Assembly (NCBI GenBank): GCA_951812925.1
Contig: OX638372.1
Location: 91,347,058 to 91,411,057, forward strand
From: Calliopum simillimum
Lineage: Eukaryota > Arthropoda > Insecta > Diptera > Lauxaniidae
DNA length: 64,000 nucleotides
Direction: 5' to 3'
Below, piece after piece: positions 54,101-64,000 of the stretch. The first letter of the stretch is position 1. Each line of letters opens with the position of its first letter. The notes under the pieces are model-generated. The model made no database searches. It was not told the DNA's origin and saw only the letters and a list, made by a program, of their open reading frames with translations. The position numbers and the translations under genes were made by a program.

Positions 54101-55169
54101 GGTGAAGAAGAATGTCACGATACTAGATGATCCCAAGGATATTGAAACAGTACTCAGAGATTTCCACGACACTCCATTGGGAGGACATCAGGGTGCAGGC
54201 AAAACGTTTCTGCGGATTAGAAAGCAGTTCAGGTGGAAGGGTATGCAAAGAGACGTAAAGGAGTACGTAAAAAGGTGCACTAAATGCCAAATAAACAAAA
54301 GTTCAAAGCTGACGAAAATGCCCATGGTCCTGACAGATACGCCTGAAGTTCCTTTTAATAAGGTGTACATGGATATTGTGGGGCCGTTGCCCGAGTCGTC
54401 GTCCGGGAATAAATATATTCTAACTTTTCAGGACGATCACTCCAAATATATGGTGTGTGCGGCCATGGCCGATGCGGAGGCAAGCACAGTGGCTAGGCAT
54501 TTTTACAGCGAAGTCATCGCCAGGTATAATGTTCCGAAGGTTTTGGTCACCGACAATGGTACCAATTTTGTTTCGAAGCTATTTTCGGATACGTGCAAGT
54601 TGCTGGGTATCAAAAAGCTACATATAACCCCATATCATCCCCAGGCGAATGGCTCATTGGAAAGAAGTCATAGGCCTTTAGCAGAATACCTCAGAAGTTT
54701 CGTGAAGGAGGATGGTTCAAATTGGGATCAGTGGTTAGCGACAGCTATGCACGTGCACAATAACACAGTGCACACGTCAACGAAGCGAACACCGTTTGGC
54801 ACTTTGTACGGTTTCGATAGAGAGTTACCAACCAATTTGAAGAGGAAATGTTCACCAGTCTACAACGCTGACGACCAAAATAAAGTTCTAAAATTTCAGA
54901 TACAGAGAGCGCATGAAATCGTCAGAGACAACCAGAATAAAGCCAAGGAGCAAGCAAAGAAGCAGTACGACAGTTCAATAAACAAAGTCGTATTTAAAAA
55001 GGGCGATAAGGTTTTGATGAAAAATCAGACCAGGAAAAACAAGTTTTCCCCCATTTGGATCGGTCCCTTCGAGGTATCTGACGTAGGCGGGCCAGTGACA
55101 ACGGAGATTGTCGTCAAGAGCAAACGCAAAAAGATACACAATAATCTACTAAAATTGTTCAATGCCTAA
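51051..55169 (+). CDS. pol: Pol of element F: protease, RT, RNase H, integrase
   Basis: 1,372 codons, intact. An N-terminal ~200-residue linker has three NQTQ..VVDTC-like repeats. Protease: LLVDSGADASL at ~288. RT: ~560-760 with LVIDFRKLNE, STLDLASGYHQ and the YLDD catalytic motif at ~715. RNase H: TTDASNEALGA at ~862 and YTDHQPL. Integrase: HHCC zinc module at ~1040-1083, then D (MDIVG, ~1107), D (TDNGTNF, ~1167) and E (GSLERSH, ~1203), spacing 35. It ends with a basic tail. The frame is -1 relative to gag, and an ATG opens it at 51051, so translation may be by frameshifting or reinitiation. It looks competent. Confidence 0.95.
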   Translation: MFLVPQKGAYGQGLLRKGETQRGKRQGAQPSLVVGEPKKQSKIIMSKKDMGAENQTQGSVVDAHSVSRNVVEGKVNLDTVSQTRVTVVDTCPKFGEGVFPRKEKSSSLKGASSRKSGFVKQKSSGKTSTVNQTQVAVVDTCLLSGRNCENFRERNPHHDKGGRMNEVEVLEDVNKIEVMAQDIKGAVGRPVEGTRSKELNVQAVRPVAQPTADKVGTVTIEYGMGKYRELPVVVAERPARIAADEIAAGCAVDFSSKNFLIGLCEAKNDVFIEVPCEGAKNGKLILLVDSGADASLVKQDSMLQQIVLDTSVTKDLSGAFGGQITTLGVTNIVHRHQTDLSLSLHVVPLNRGVPADGIVGRDNLWNHSIIDAMNKKLIFYNDQRNEIFAFKLKSLNEMDGISCNTLIAVQPRTARIVPLRVKTKEGEIVIHKQELSQGVYLGESLTKVENGVAYATVLNASEKEYVFDSISCPKFSNYKEYKLAMDGTINIVREKDFKARISKLFESIDLDPNLSVEEKTSIENVCGSFHDIFLLEGDALSYTPVLRHEIPTPVGQPPINQKQYRLPHSHRDEINKQVGKLLDDGIIAPSTSPWNSPLLLVPKKSGKDGNKKWRLVIDFRKLNEATIKQVFPIPRIDEILDQLGHSRYFSTLDLASGYHQVLMDETDREKTAFSTGLGHFEFTRMPFGLTGAPATFQRIMNHILTGLQGLECFVYLDDIVIYGKNLQEHEDRLRKVFTVLRRHSLKLNTEKCNFLRREVVYLGHKCSELGALPDPQKVECVKSIPVPKNRKDVQAFLGLVNYYRKFIKDTASMALPINKLLRKDAKFEWTPECQKSFEDLKTAIMSPPILVYPDFSKQFLLTTDASNEALGAILSQGKVGEDNPIAFASRALSDTEKRYSTIEKEFLAIVWAAKNFRAYLLGRHFKIYTDHQPLRGIANLKDQTSRLARFRHKMSEYDFEIIYKPGKVNLNADALSRLPQANKQITVVQTRSKAKVVDQTGVGQRTRVDPDTPAEDMVKKNVTILDDPKDIETVLRDFHDTPLGGHQGAGKTFLRIRKQFRWKGMQRDVKEYVKRCTKCQINKSSKLTKMPMVLTDTPEVPFNKVYMDIVGPLPESSSGNKYILTFQDDHSKYMVCAAMADAEASTVARHFYSEVIARYNVPKVLVTDNGTNFVSKLFSDTCKLLGIKKLHITPYHPQANGSLERSHRPLAEYLRSFVKEDGSNWDQWLATAMHVHNNTVHTSTKRTPFGTLYGFDRELPTNLKRKCSPVYNADDQNKVLKFQIQRAHEIVRDNQNKAKEQAKKQYDSSINKVVFKKGDKVLMKNQTRKNKFSPIWIGPFEVSDVGGPVTTEIVVKSKRKKIHNNLLKLFNA

Positions 55170-58100
55170 GCAACCATCCGCAGTATACTATGTTAACTTT
55201 ACATATATATAAAAAAAAAAAGGGAATTAAAAGGGGGTTTTCCTTTCAAAGAACACAAACAGTTGATGTCACATAAACGAACATTACGTGAAAAAGAAAT
55301 GTAGATAAATGAGCGAGAGTGCAGGTTTCGCATAAGTCCAAATGACTGGTACAGAGCGATCCTCCAAAAGTATTAAACGGGTAAATCCGGAAAATGCGGA
55401 AAAACCGGAAAATGCGGTAAAATCTTTGAATGCCACGTCTTTTTGGTAACGGAGGGTTTGAGCGTCGCCGACGTGCATTACTAAAAGTTTTCAGTTTCAA
55501 TAAACTAACGGGAAATTGTTTTAATGCAAGAACAAGAAACATGCTAAGTGGCTGATAGAGTTTTTCGATTAACTGAAACGCTAATTATGAAATATATTAC
55601 GGAGCATCAGGGTACTGCGTATTGTAAATAAATGAGTTACTAATAACTAATGTACTAACAGCTAACCACTAACAGAATTACTAATCTTTACTAACCCGCA
55701 CGGTACACCCAACTCCGAGTAATATAAGCGGATGACGAAAGAGTCAGATACATAGTAGCGGAAAAATTATCAGCAAAATTGAATTGACAAATTCAAACAA
55801 TTTCTAAAATGGTAATGGGAGGCCCAGGTGCCAGCGGGGTAATCGACATGGCAATTTAATTATTTAAAAATTAATATTGTAATTGAGTTGCGTATGAATT
55901 TACTTGCACAAAAATTGGAAAGAAACAGAGGAAAAGCCAAAATTAAACAAAAAATAAACGGAGTCGTGTTTAATGAATGGGTTACATTTATTTGGATTGT
56001 ATTGTCGTTACACCAACAAAGTAAACAAAAATGAACAGAACAACTATGGGCAAAATTCGGTTTAATATGAAATACATGAGTGGGCAGAATAAAATATGGG
56101 AAAAATACAAATACATTAATAACAAATGTAATTCAGAAGAATAAAATAAAAGGTGAAATAACATAAGCAACAGCACCGAGCTAGTTGCCAAAACATATGT
56201 AAAAATAGGGGATTGTAAAATTTTAAAATTAGGAATGGTTTTCATGATATCGAATAATCTTCAAGGAAAGTTGTAAGATATTGCAAAATGTAGGAAAGAG
56301 TAAATAAGAATACTTTTAAAGAAGTCTATTTTTATTTATAGGTAAAACGGTCAGAGTAGTTAAGACGAACTAAATTAATAACATATAGAGAGTTAGATAA
56401 ATGAACTATGAAATAGTACAGAAATAGGGGAAAATGTCAAAGACTTTAGTACTATAGTAATTAGAATTGAGTAGATCATATTAAATTATAAGCTTGAAAG
56501 TATGTAGTAATAAAAGGAATAATAATAAAAATGGAAAAATGAAGAATTTAAGTAAAACAAAAACTCACGTTACCCATGGACGCGGGTAGATGAAGGTGGA
56601 TGAAACCTGTTGGGAAAAAAGAAAGAATATTTAGTGGGAAATACATTTTAGAGAAAAAAAAAAGGGGGGTAAAATTTCAGTTGATACTCATTCCTATGCA
56701 TGGTCCAGGATGATCTGACGGTCTGTTGATATCTATTGAAAGAAAAGAAAACGAAACTTTTAAGGGCAGTCTTGGCAGTAGGAGAGGAACGGTACTTACG
56801 ACAACATAATTGCATTTGACACAATTGTGACCAAGTCCAGTTTGTATACGAATTAGTGGAATGCACCTTGTTGTTACAAATTTATTTAATTTGGTACACT
56901 TTTGCCTTGTCGCCAGTTTACAGTTCAACAGCAACATAAAAATGCAAACTTTTCTTTCTACACTGAACTTTTTCACAAATTAAAATATTTTACTTCAGCT
57001 GGATTTCTCTCTTTGATTAACCGTTTGCTTGCGTTCGATAGCCCGTAACCAAGTAAAATGCGGTTGAACGGAAAAATAAAAACCAAACGCTCTGTTTGAA
57101 CGCATAACTCAGAGAAACATAAAAGCGTCAAGTGCTGATTCAACAAAAAAATGCACTAACGTATGGTATGTATGGGGTATGTTTGTAATTTGTTTATACT
57201 AAAATTCATACATGGGAAATAAAAAGAAATAAAAAATAGAAGTAAACACCACATATATTTGTATGCAAGTTAGTGCATATACATATATACTTAGGTGACG
57301 AATAATGTCATAAAAACTGTTGGGATAATATTGAAAACCCAAATCAGCAGTTATGAATGAAATATATTTTTTTTGATAACTAAAATATGTACATATATAA
57401 ATTACACGGGAAAAAATATATATACAAATACCAATTAATTAAATAAAGTATAAGCTACACTAAAAGTAATAACTCAATTAACAATAGAATAATTACGGGA
57501 TTAAAACCAAAAGAAAACTTTAATTAAAGTTTTTAACTAAACGGAATGCAATGCCGTCATATGGATCATATTTATATGCATGAACAGTGCTAAATGCATA
57601 TAAATATGGAAAAGGTTGCAAAACTTAGATAGAGTTGAATAGGTATAAATAAGGTTTTTCATAAGTAAAAACTAAGGCATAACAATAAGATATAGGGAAG
57701 TAAATCCCAAATAAAATATAATTTAATAGAAGGTAAAAGGAAATTGTAAGATATCAGTTGAAAACTGCTAAGGATATTGATTGATTAAAAGTAGATTAAA
57801 ATAATAATTGAAAGAAAAATAAATTTAATTAAAGATATATAAAGTAAAGTAGTATGTACAAGAAAATTGAAAAATCTTAATCGGAAAATATAAAAAAAAA
57901 AAAAAAAAAAATTTTTTTTGAAGCAGTAAATAAAAATAAATAAGTAAAATGTTATGAAAATATTTTTGTATAATTTGTTAAGGATTTGTAGCAAGAGAAG
58001 TCTACATACATAGAAAACAGGGAAATAAGTCCCAAATAAAGTATAACCAAGTAAATTGTAGAATCTTAATTGAATGATGTTAAGTAAATGTGAATTCTGA

Positions 58101-59562
58101 AAATATTATTAGGTTTAATTGATTGATTGAGAAGTAAATAACAATAAGTAAAAAATTATTAAATGATTTTCGAAAATTAACTAGGTAATTCTAACAAGTC
58201 ATAAGTAAAAATTGATTTTTAAAATAACGTAAATTTGAAATTGTCAAATCAGAAGAACAAAGATTCAGTTTAGAACCAGAATGTATTTAAATATAGAGTA
58301 AAAATTTTTAAATATTTTATGTATTATGTCAGAATTGTATAAAACGCAAAATTGTTTGTTTTGAGTTGAAATATAATGAAAAATAAGAATAAATAAGGAA
58401 TTAAGTTCAATGTCATGTATATAGGTAAATTTAATAATTACCAATTTTCATGAGTTTTAGCAAATAAAAATATTTGATTTAGAAAGCATAGGACTAGCTA
58501 GGAAAGACTAGATAAATATACAGTAAAATCGTTAACAAAATAGATAGAATCTGCAAAGGATCATGGTACGGCGTTACGACAATAGCAGCAGAGATACCAG
58601 AGAGAGAAATCTAAAGAGGGACAGCCAAGAAAGTTGATGTTAAAAAGCCTAGAGTGACGATGATCCATGGTTGCATGCGTTAATTTTCGGACAGACAACA
58701 ACACTCAATATCATCAGTTGTCTGTCATCCATAGATGACATCCAATCTTGTTGGAAGGGAGGGGGCCGGAGTTGTGCCACTCCTATGTTATCCTGTCACG
58801 TGGCCGCGTCAGACGTCTAAAATGACCGGCATTACCATCTGTAGATGGTCCAGTTAGAAGCTGAAGCGTAGACTTGTCACCAATTGCAAGTCAAACGAAT
58901 TAAAAAGCAATGGTCCAGTTAGAAGCTGAAGCGTAGACTTGTCACCAATTGCAAGTCAAACGAATTAAAAAGCAATGGTCCAGTTAGAAGCTGAAGCGTA
59001 GACTTGTCACCAATTGCAAGTCAAACGCATTAAAAAGCAATGTTCCAGTTCAGAAGCAGACGCGTTGACTTATCGAAAATTGCAAGTCCAACGCATTAAA
59101 AAGCAATGTTCCGGTTCGTAAGCAGAAGCGTCGACTTTCAGTCAAAACATAGTCCGTACGCCAAAATAAACGTTCCAGCACACAACAGCGGAGCTGACTT
59201 CTAGCCACAAGGAAGTCTAACCGAAAGAACTGACGTAGCAAGTAGAAGAAGTTCCGATTTTGGCCACCGCCAGGCAAAATCAATCAAAGGATAAAACAGC
59301 TAAACCTACAAACCGCATGTAACAAGAACATGGTATGTCACACCGAAGAACATCAGAAGCTCGAAGCACCGAAAGCAGACCCACAAGGCAAGAACCAAGC
59401 GGCAGCAGCGAGCCATGATCCAAAGGAGCTAGATACAGTTATAGGTAGCCGACTAAGTTAGAGAAATAATTAGGAATTAAAAGAAAAAAAAAAAAAAAAG
59501 TTAAAACTACTTTCAGAAGGAAAAAGTCGTTGTTACTTCATAACAACAACTTTTTCTTCCAT
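55170..59562. other. 4.4-kb 3' untranslated region of element F
   Basis: A-rich with no env-like ORF on the + strand. Minus-strand frames of 60-100 codons are low-complexity. GC content rises after 58560, where tandem repeats begin. Confidence 0.7.
58846..59165. repeat. Tandem repeat, 65-bp unit, about five copies, in element F 3' UTR
   Basis: Units start at 58846, 58911, 58976, 59041 and 59107, reading TGGTCCAGTTAGAAGCTGAA..., later TGTTCCAGTT. The first three are near-identical and the last two increasingly diverged. Confidence 0.9.
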
Positions 59563-59575
59563 AAGGGGGGAGGGA
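59563..59575 (+). promoter_or_regulatory. Polypurine tract of element F
   Basis: AAGGGGGGAGGGA directly before the 3' LTR; nearly the same as in mini element H. Confidence 0.85.
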
Positions 59576-60187
59576 TGTTGTGTGTTGATCACACGCTGTT
59601 ATAAATATTCATTGCCTACCGTTAGGGATTTGATGTTATTCATACTCAACTCAGTACTAAGGCTATACTCGTGATAGTTTTAGTACTGCCAGAGAAATAA
59701 CAGCTAGCATACCTTTAGGAGCTGCTAGTAAAGAACGATAAGCAAAAGAGTTAAAGAACAGCGGGTTCAACGCGGAAGCAATCTGACCCCTATATCATAG
59801 ATATGTGACTTTATTGGGCACGTCAATAAAGCCAAGTAAGATATATTTCGCAATACTGCGAAATAGTACGTAAACAGATAATGTAAGTTGTAACCATACA
59901 TGTATGTAGCTAGAGGCATCTGTAAACCTCTAGCTGGTAAGTAATTTGAAAATAAAGAATCAGTTAGTGATCGGAACTATAACCGAGTGTTTGTGTCTGT
60001 TTATAAATCGTTTTAAGGGAACTTTACGCGTGAACATCAACATCGACAAGTGGGGGATTCAGCGTTTGGACAACACAGCATTTGGTGAGTATAATTTGGC
60101 GACCATCTATCCCTTTGCCGTACTCTTATAGTTTCAGATAAACAGCTCAGCTGTATTTCCCATCGCAAGGGAAATATAGCATCAACA
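59576..60187 (+). repeat. 3' LTR of element F
   Basis: 612 bp, matching 46337-46948 without any difference that I could see. Confidence 0.95.
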
Positions 60188-61240
60188 TAAGTCACTATAG
60201 ATGATAAATACATTATTCCAAATATGGATGAAATCCTGGAAAAATTAGGAAGGTGCCTCTTAAGATCTCGCAGAAGGGTTTCATCAGATAGAAATTGCCA
60301 AAAATGACATACCAAAAACTGCGTTTAGCATTGAAAACGGACACTACTAGTTTTTGAGAATGCCATTTGGGTTGAAGACAGCCCCGGCCACGTTTCAACG
60401 ATTGATGAATAATATTTTATCTGATTATATTAACAATATATGCTTAGTGTATCTTGATGACTTAATAATATTTTCAACATCTCTGCAAGAGCATGTGGAG
60501 TCACTGACGAAAATTTTACAAAGGCTTAAGGATGTGAATCTGAAGGTTCAGATAGATAAATCTGAATTTTTGAAACATGAAACTGAATTTCTTGGGCATA
60601 TAGTCACAGGGGATGGTATAAACCATAATCCTGAAAAAGTCAGTAGTGTACAAAAATTTCCTTTACCAAAAACTCCTAAAGAAATAAAGCAATTTATAGG
60701 CCTAACAGGGTACCATAGAAAATTCATCAGGGACTATTCTAAAATCGCAAACCCACTGACCAAGTGTTTAAAGAAGGCTGCTAAAGTTAACGTAAACGAT
60801 CAAAAGTATATTGATAGTTTCAAGACGTTAAACCAACTCTTAACAAATGACCCAATACTAAAATATCCAGATTTTAAAAAACAGTTCGTATTACAAATGG
60901 ATGCTAGTAACGTTGCTCTAGGAGCAATATTGTCACAGGAAGGACACCCTTTGTGCTATGCAAGCAGAACATTAAATAATCACGAGCCATAGTTTGGGCA
61001 ACACAGTATCTCCGCCCTCATCTTTTTGGACGCATATTTTTAATAGAAACGGATCATAGGCCGATGACTTGGTTATTTAACATAAAGGAACCAAACTGAA
61101 AATTAGTAAGATGGAGACTCAAAATCTCTGAATTTGATTATGAAATCAAGTACAAAAAAGGAGTTAAAAATGGCAATGCAGACACTCTATCACGCGTTAT
61201 AATAAACCGTAACGAAGTTGGGGATTCATACATAAAATAG
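60188..61240 (+). pseudogene. RT core and RNase H of element G
   Basis: Resumes the RT of 46136-46336 at VTIDDKY. After frame breaks near 60260-60350, a 212-codon frame (60354-60992) has [14 protein letters not shown], the YLDD motif (near 60450), [11 protein letters not shown] and the start of RNase H ([16 protein letters not shown]). Past 60990 RNase H continues out of frame (ETDHRPMTW near 61038; NADTLSR near 61174). Stops and indels disable it. Confidence 0.85.
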
Positions 61241-61252
61241 GTTACTAATCCA

Positions 61253-62212
61253 TTGAACTTCTATAAAAGGCAAGTAATCATAAAGAAGGTAAACTCTGGA
61301 TCCTTAAAGATTAAAAGAATTCCAGTTTCTAAGTCCAACAAACAAATGATTTTGACGCAAATTCCTGATAGACCAACTGTAAAAACACTAATACAAAGTC
61401 ATTTTGAGCAAACCAGAACCACTGCAATTTATACCGAGGATGAATCATTCTATAAAACATTTCTTGAAACAGTTAATGCAGACTTCAAGGATAAATACCA
61501 AATAGTTCGATGTAAAAAATTATTAACGGATATTACAGATGAAAACAAACTAGCTGATGTAATAAAAGAGGAACATTTAAAAAATAATCATCGGGGAATA
61601 AATGAAAATTTTCTCGAACTTAGGGAAAAATTTTATCATCCTAATTTGAAGGACAGAATTACTAAGTACATTAACAATTGCGAAATATGTAGCCAAGAAA
61701 AGTATGAAAGGAATCTAATAAAACAAAAATTTCAAATGACAGAAACCCCAGAAGAACCTAGGGAAATAATACACATGGATGTTTTTTACACTTTGAATAA
61801 AACATTGTTCTTGACTATTATTGACAAATTTTCAAAACATGCTCAAGCAATAAAAATCACAGCTAGATCATGGACAGAGTTTAAGAAAGCGGTAATGCAG
61901 TATCTTAGCAATGTAGGACGAATAAAAAAATAATAGTTGATAATGAACTAGGATTCAAAGCCATCCCACTACAAGAATTCCTTAAGGAAAATAATATCGA
62001 AATACATTTTACATCCAGTGGAAACCACACTTCAAATTCAGACGTAAAACGTTTACACAACACGATAAATGAACACATAAGATTGTTGAAACACGATCCA
62101 AACAGGGATATTGAAACTATAGAGGAAAAAATGTACAGAACTATTAATTATTATAATAACACAATACACTCTACGACGGGACGAAAACCGGTGGACTTTA
62201 TAAACGGATAGA
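61253..62212 (+). pseudogene. Integrase of element G, frameshifted and with catalytic Glu changed
   Basis: The first frame (61253-61933) has the zinc module (EEHLKNNHRG...CEIC) and the first catalytic Asp (HMDVFYT, near 61773). An A-run at 61922-61932 shifts the frame. The second Asp (VDNELGF) follows near 61937, then NSDVKRLHNT near 62035, where the catalytic Glu of element A is Lys. A stop at 62210 ends it. Inactive on two counts. Confidence 0.85.
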
Positions 62213-62600
62213 TAAAACAAGATGAGTATTGTAGTGTACATGTGAGTCTTTTCATAAATATTTGGTGTTGTGTTCTCACAGTGTATTCGGCCTGCAACGT
62301 CAGCATTTATACATTGTGGGAACACAATAACAATGTGATGGTTTGTTTAAATGGAACTTAATGAAACCTAAAACTGTTGTTATCCGTCTGACGACAGCGA
62401 ATTGCTAACCCAGCAAAAGCTATGTACGCTGCATTTCAAACTTAAAATAAACATTTTAAATCTATTCACTACTGTTAGCTTTAAGTAAAAAGGAGAATAA
62501 AGAGATCGGCAGAGATAAGTCGACACGCAAGTAAAAAACATGTTCGTTGTTTCAATCGGAGTAATAAAGTAATTTTACAGTACTCGTATCACTTGATTAG
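62213..62600. other. Probable foreign insertion (solo LTR-like) in element G
   Basis: Integrase tail sequence ends near 62230 and env sequence resumes near 62605. The material between begins TGTAGTGTACATGTG, has AATAAAC-type signals near 62450, and GTAT occurs at each edge (62226, 62585). It could be a solo LTR, but termini are not convincing. Confidence 0.4.
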
Positions 62601-62604
62601 AGAA

Positions 62605-63376
62605 AACATTACAAAAAAGAAGGAAACTATTATTAATAAATTAAATCAAAATCGAGCAACAAAGATAAACGGACTTAAACCACATTTAAGAACAAAAAGG
62701 GGACTAATGAACATTAAAATATAAGAAATATATATTTGTATAAGCTTCTGGCAAAAAAACCGTGTTTAATTTGGCTTAAACACGAAAAAGTGTAAAAAAC
62801 TACTATAAAAATGAACTTTTCGTTGCGATAACTCAGCCAATTTGAATTGGATCTTAGATATAAGTACACTTTTTGGAAGCTTAAGAATTTTTATCTATAA
62901 TAGTGTAAAAACATATTCGATCGAAATTGGGTTTCTCAAAATATGTTCGAAAAAATGGAGCTATAACCTAAGAAATCGAAAAGGTCGATTATCTCGAGAA
63001 CGGCCCTAGGAAAAAAAAAAAAATAAATGCGATTTTCGGACTCAGCGACCTCAAATTAGTTTAGAAAAGATGGTCTGCAAAATGTTATATTATGGCTGTT
63101 GTCTACTGTAAACAACAGGAATCTATTAGAGAGTTACTCACAGAAAAATCGGAGCAATTACAAAATGATTTAGATATATTCAGGCACATATACCAAATTA
63201 ACTATGATATAACCCTACTGCGGAATCATATTGATGATATAGAACAGATAATTTTGATTAGTATATTAAATATTTTATCCAGGAATATATTGACAAATAC
63301 AGAATTAGAACTAGTATCACAGTTGGAAGCTCTAAAGGATATAAAAATAACAACATTCGCAACATTCAAAGGTTAA
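62605..63376 (+). pseudogene. Env scraps of element G
   Basis: A segment near 62640-62720 contains a RTKRGLM furin-type site. Then about 360 bp of unrelated AT-rich sequence intervenes. At 63092-63376 a 94-codon frame resembles the coiled region of Env (compare element A at 1780-2000: FLQHIYQINNDIT versus IFRHIYQINYDIT here). The remainder of Env is lost. Confidence 0.7.
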
Positions 63377-63419
63377 TGCAAACACTTTACTCGTTGCATA
63401 TGTTAATCCATATTTCATT

Positions 63420-63860
63420 CATAACAATTTCAAATTCATGTAATTGTACACTTTAATACAACCAGTCTTCGTTTTTAGCAATTAACGTTTTGGGCAATGC
63501 ATTGCTAAACTGACCTTTTTCAGGTATGTCGATCAATGCACTTGAAGTTAAGTAGGGGAAATTTAAATATTCTCTTTAGGTTCAATTTCGCCGCTTGAAA
63601 GTTATTTTGCGAGTTCGATTATTTTCGCTTAGGGAAAATAACTCTCTCTCCTGTTGCTTTAGCCGTAAAACTTTAACATAAATAGAATTTCAAACTAAAA
63701 GTCAATGTTCAGTTTCTTGCCTGGAGTAACAAGTGTTTATTCTTTTTAATGTTAAAAATAAAATAAATAAATTAAATTTAACTTTACTTTCTATGTTCAG
63801 TTTCTTTTTAAAAAGAAGTGAGTAAAAAGAAGTAAGTATACATAAGTGAGTATACGTAAG
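63420..63860 (+). repeat. 5' LTR of a further errantivirus-like element (start approximate)
   Basis: Sequence ending ACGTAAG is followed by a tRNA-Ser primer site, so it is a 5' LTR. It has AATAAA-type sites near 63755-63770 and a repeated ATGTTCAGTTTCTT (63706, 63794). The left edge is not defined. Confidence 0.6.
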
Positions 63861-63873
63861 TGGCGCAGTCGAC
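63861..63873 (+). promoter_or_regulatory. tRNA-Ser primer-binding site of the element leaving the window
   Basis: TGGCGCAGTCGAC. The leader after it repeats GAAA(A)CTTAACATCCAA at 63914 and 63971. The window ends before gag. Confidence 0.8.
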
Positions 63874-64000
63874 AGGCGTATAAAATCTTAAGATTTATAC
63901 GAAGAATGTAAAGAAAACTTAACATCCAAAGATTTAAATGAAGAAAAATCAACAAGCGAAGAATCTACAGGAAACTTAACATCCAATGGCTTAAGAGAAG

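Larger units (their letters stand above)
46337..60187 (+). mobile_element. Ty3/Gypsy LTR retrotransposon F, full length (13.85 kb)
   Basis: Two 612-bp LTRs in which I could see no difference, a tRNA-Ser primer site, a 2-kb leader with an extra ORF, gag, pol in a second frame, a 4.4-kb 3' untranslated part, and a purine tract. It sits inside the RT of element G, with GAAG on the left and TAAG on the right as a probable 4-bp duplication differing by one base. Equal LTRs and intact genes mean recent insertion. No env is found. Confidence 0.93.
44081..63376 (+). mobile_element. Decayed errantivirus-like element G, hosting elements H and F
   Basis: Gag tail, protease, RT, RNase H, integrase and env scraps occur in the correct order on the + strand. 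They are broken by stops and by two nested LTR elements (45304-46131, 46337-60187) and sequence at 62230-62600 and 62725-63085. RT sequence resumes immediately after element F at the codon where it stopped. Its own LTRs are not identified with certainty. Confidence 0.8.

Noticed and set aside
50234..55000. Several minus-strand ORFs of 60-150 codons under gag and pol of element F
   Set aside because: They mirror strong coding on the + strand and have no recognisable domains.
1..64000. CRISPR arrays, tRNA genes, bacterial operons
   Set aside because: No spaced direct repeats or tRNA cloverleafs seen; the organism is evidently an insect.

Overview
The window looks like a repeat-rich heterochromatic or intergenic stretch of a higher-fly (dipteran, possibly tephritid) genome. 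It is AT-rich. It carries insect errantivirus-like (Ty3/Gypsy with env) elements primed by tRNA-Ser, a maT (DD37D) mariner, an R2 element of 28S rDNA, a Penelope-like element, a Tigger/pogo relic and many MITEs. I found no convincing host gene, tRNA or CRISPR array. The species assignment is inference only.

Layout. 1-3345: 3' half of an errantivirus-like copy (integrase, frameshifted env, LTR) lying against a gag fragment of another element. 3766-7827: three copies of a 383-bp minus-strand LTR, two of which share a further 552 bp, around a mononegavirus-like nucleoprotein fossil (4701-5246). 9926-10714: a broken maT copy fused to a pol scrap. 13423-13941: a TA-flanked MITE. 14578-15424: an open ORF resembling an RNA-virus capsid. 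15681-22650: a deep nest in which a small MITE holds a 5.4-kb LTR element. That element's gag-pol is replaced by 28S rRNA, an R2 retrotransposon and more 28S rRNA, joined to env at an 8-base shared motif. An intact maT transposon sits at its right edge. 22675-23486: TIR element. 23897-27928: a gag-only LTR element whose 5' LTR contains a solo LTR, which itself contains a chuvirus-like glycoprotein fossil with a poly(A) tail. 27962-30409: TIR element. 33039-36036: an LTR element whose gag is split by a 1.1-kb non-autonomous LTR element. 36520-39042: Tigger relic, env scrap, then a 5'-truncated Penelope-like element bracketed by hammerhead-type ribozyme motifs. 39928-42394: MITE, duplications and a hexamer minisatellite.

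44081-63376 is a decayed errantivirus-like element interrupted by a mini LTR element (45304-46131) and by a 13.85-kb Gypsy element (46337-60187). The latter has two 612-bp LTRs in which I saw no difference and intact gag and pol, so it is the youngest and most plausibly active resident. It also has an extra leader ORF and a 4.4-kb 3' untranslated region with 65-bp tandem repeats. The window ends in the 5' LTR, primer-binding site and leader of a further element.

The genes do not form one pathway; they are successive insertions whose order can be read from nesting and target-site duplications. The most remarkable object is the LTR-28S-R2-28S-env-LTR chimera, which reads as a retrotransposition product that captured an R2/28S co-transcript. 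Boundaries and identities come from reading the sequence by eye; no alignment or database search was run.
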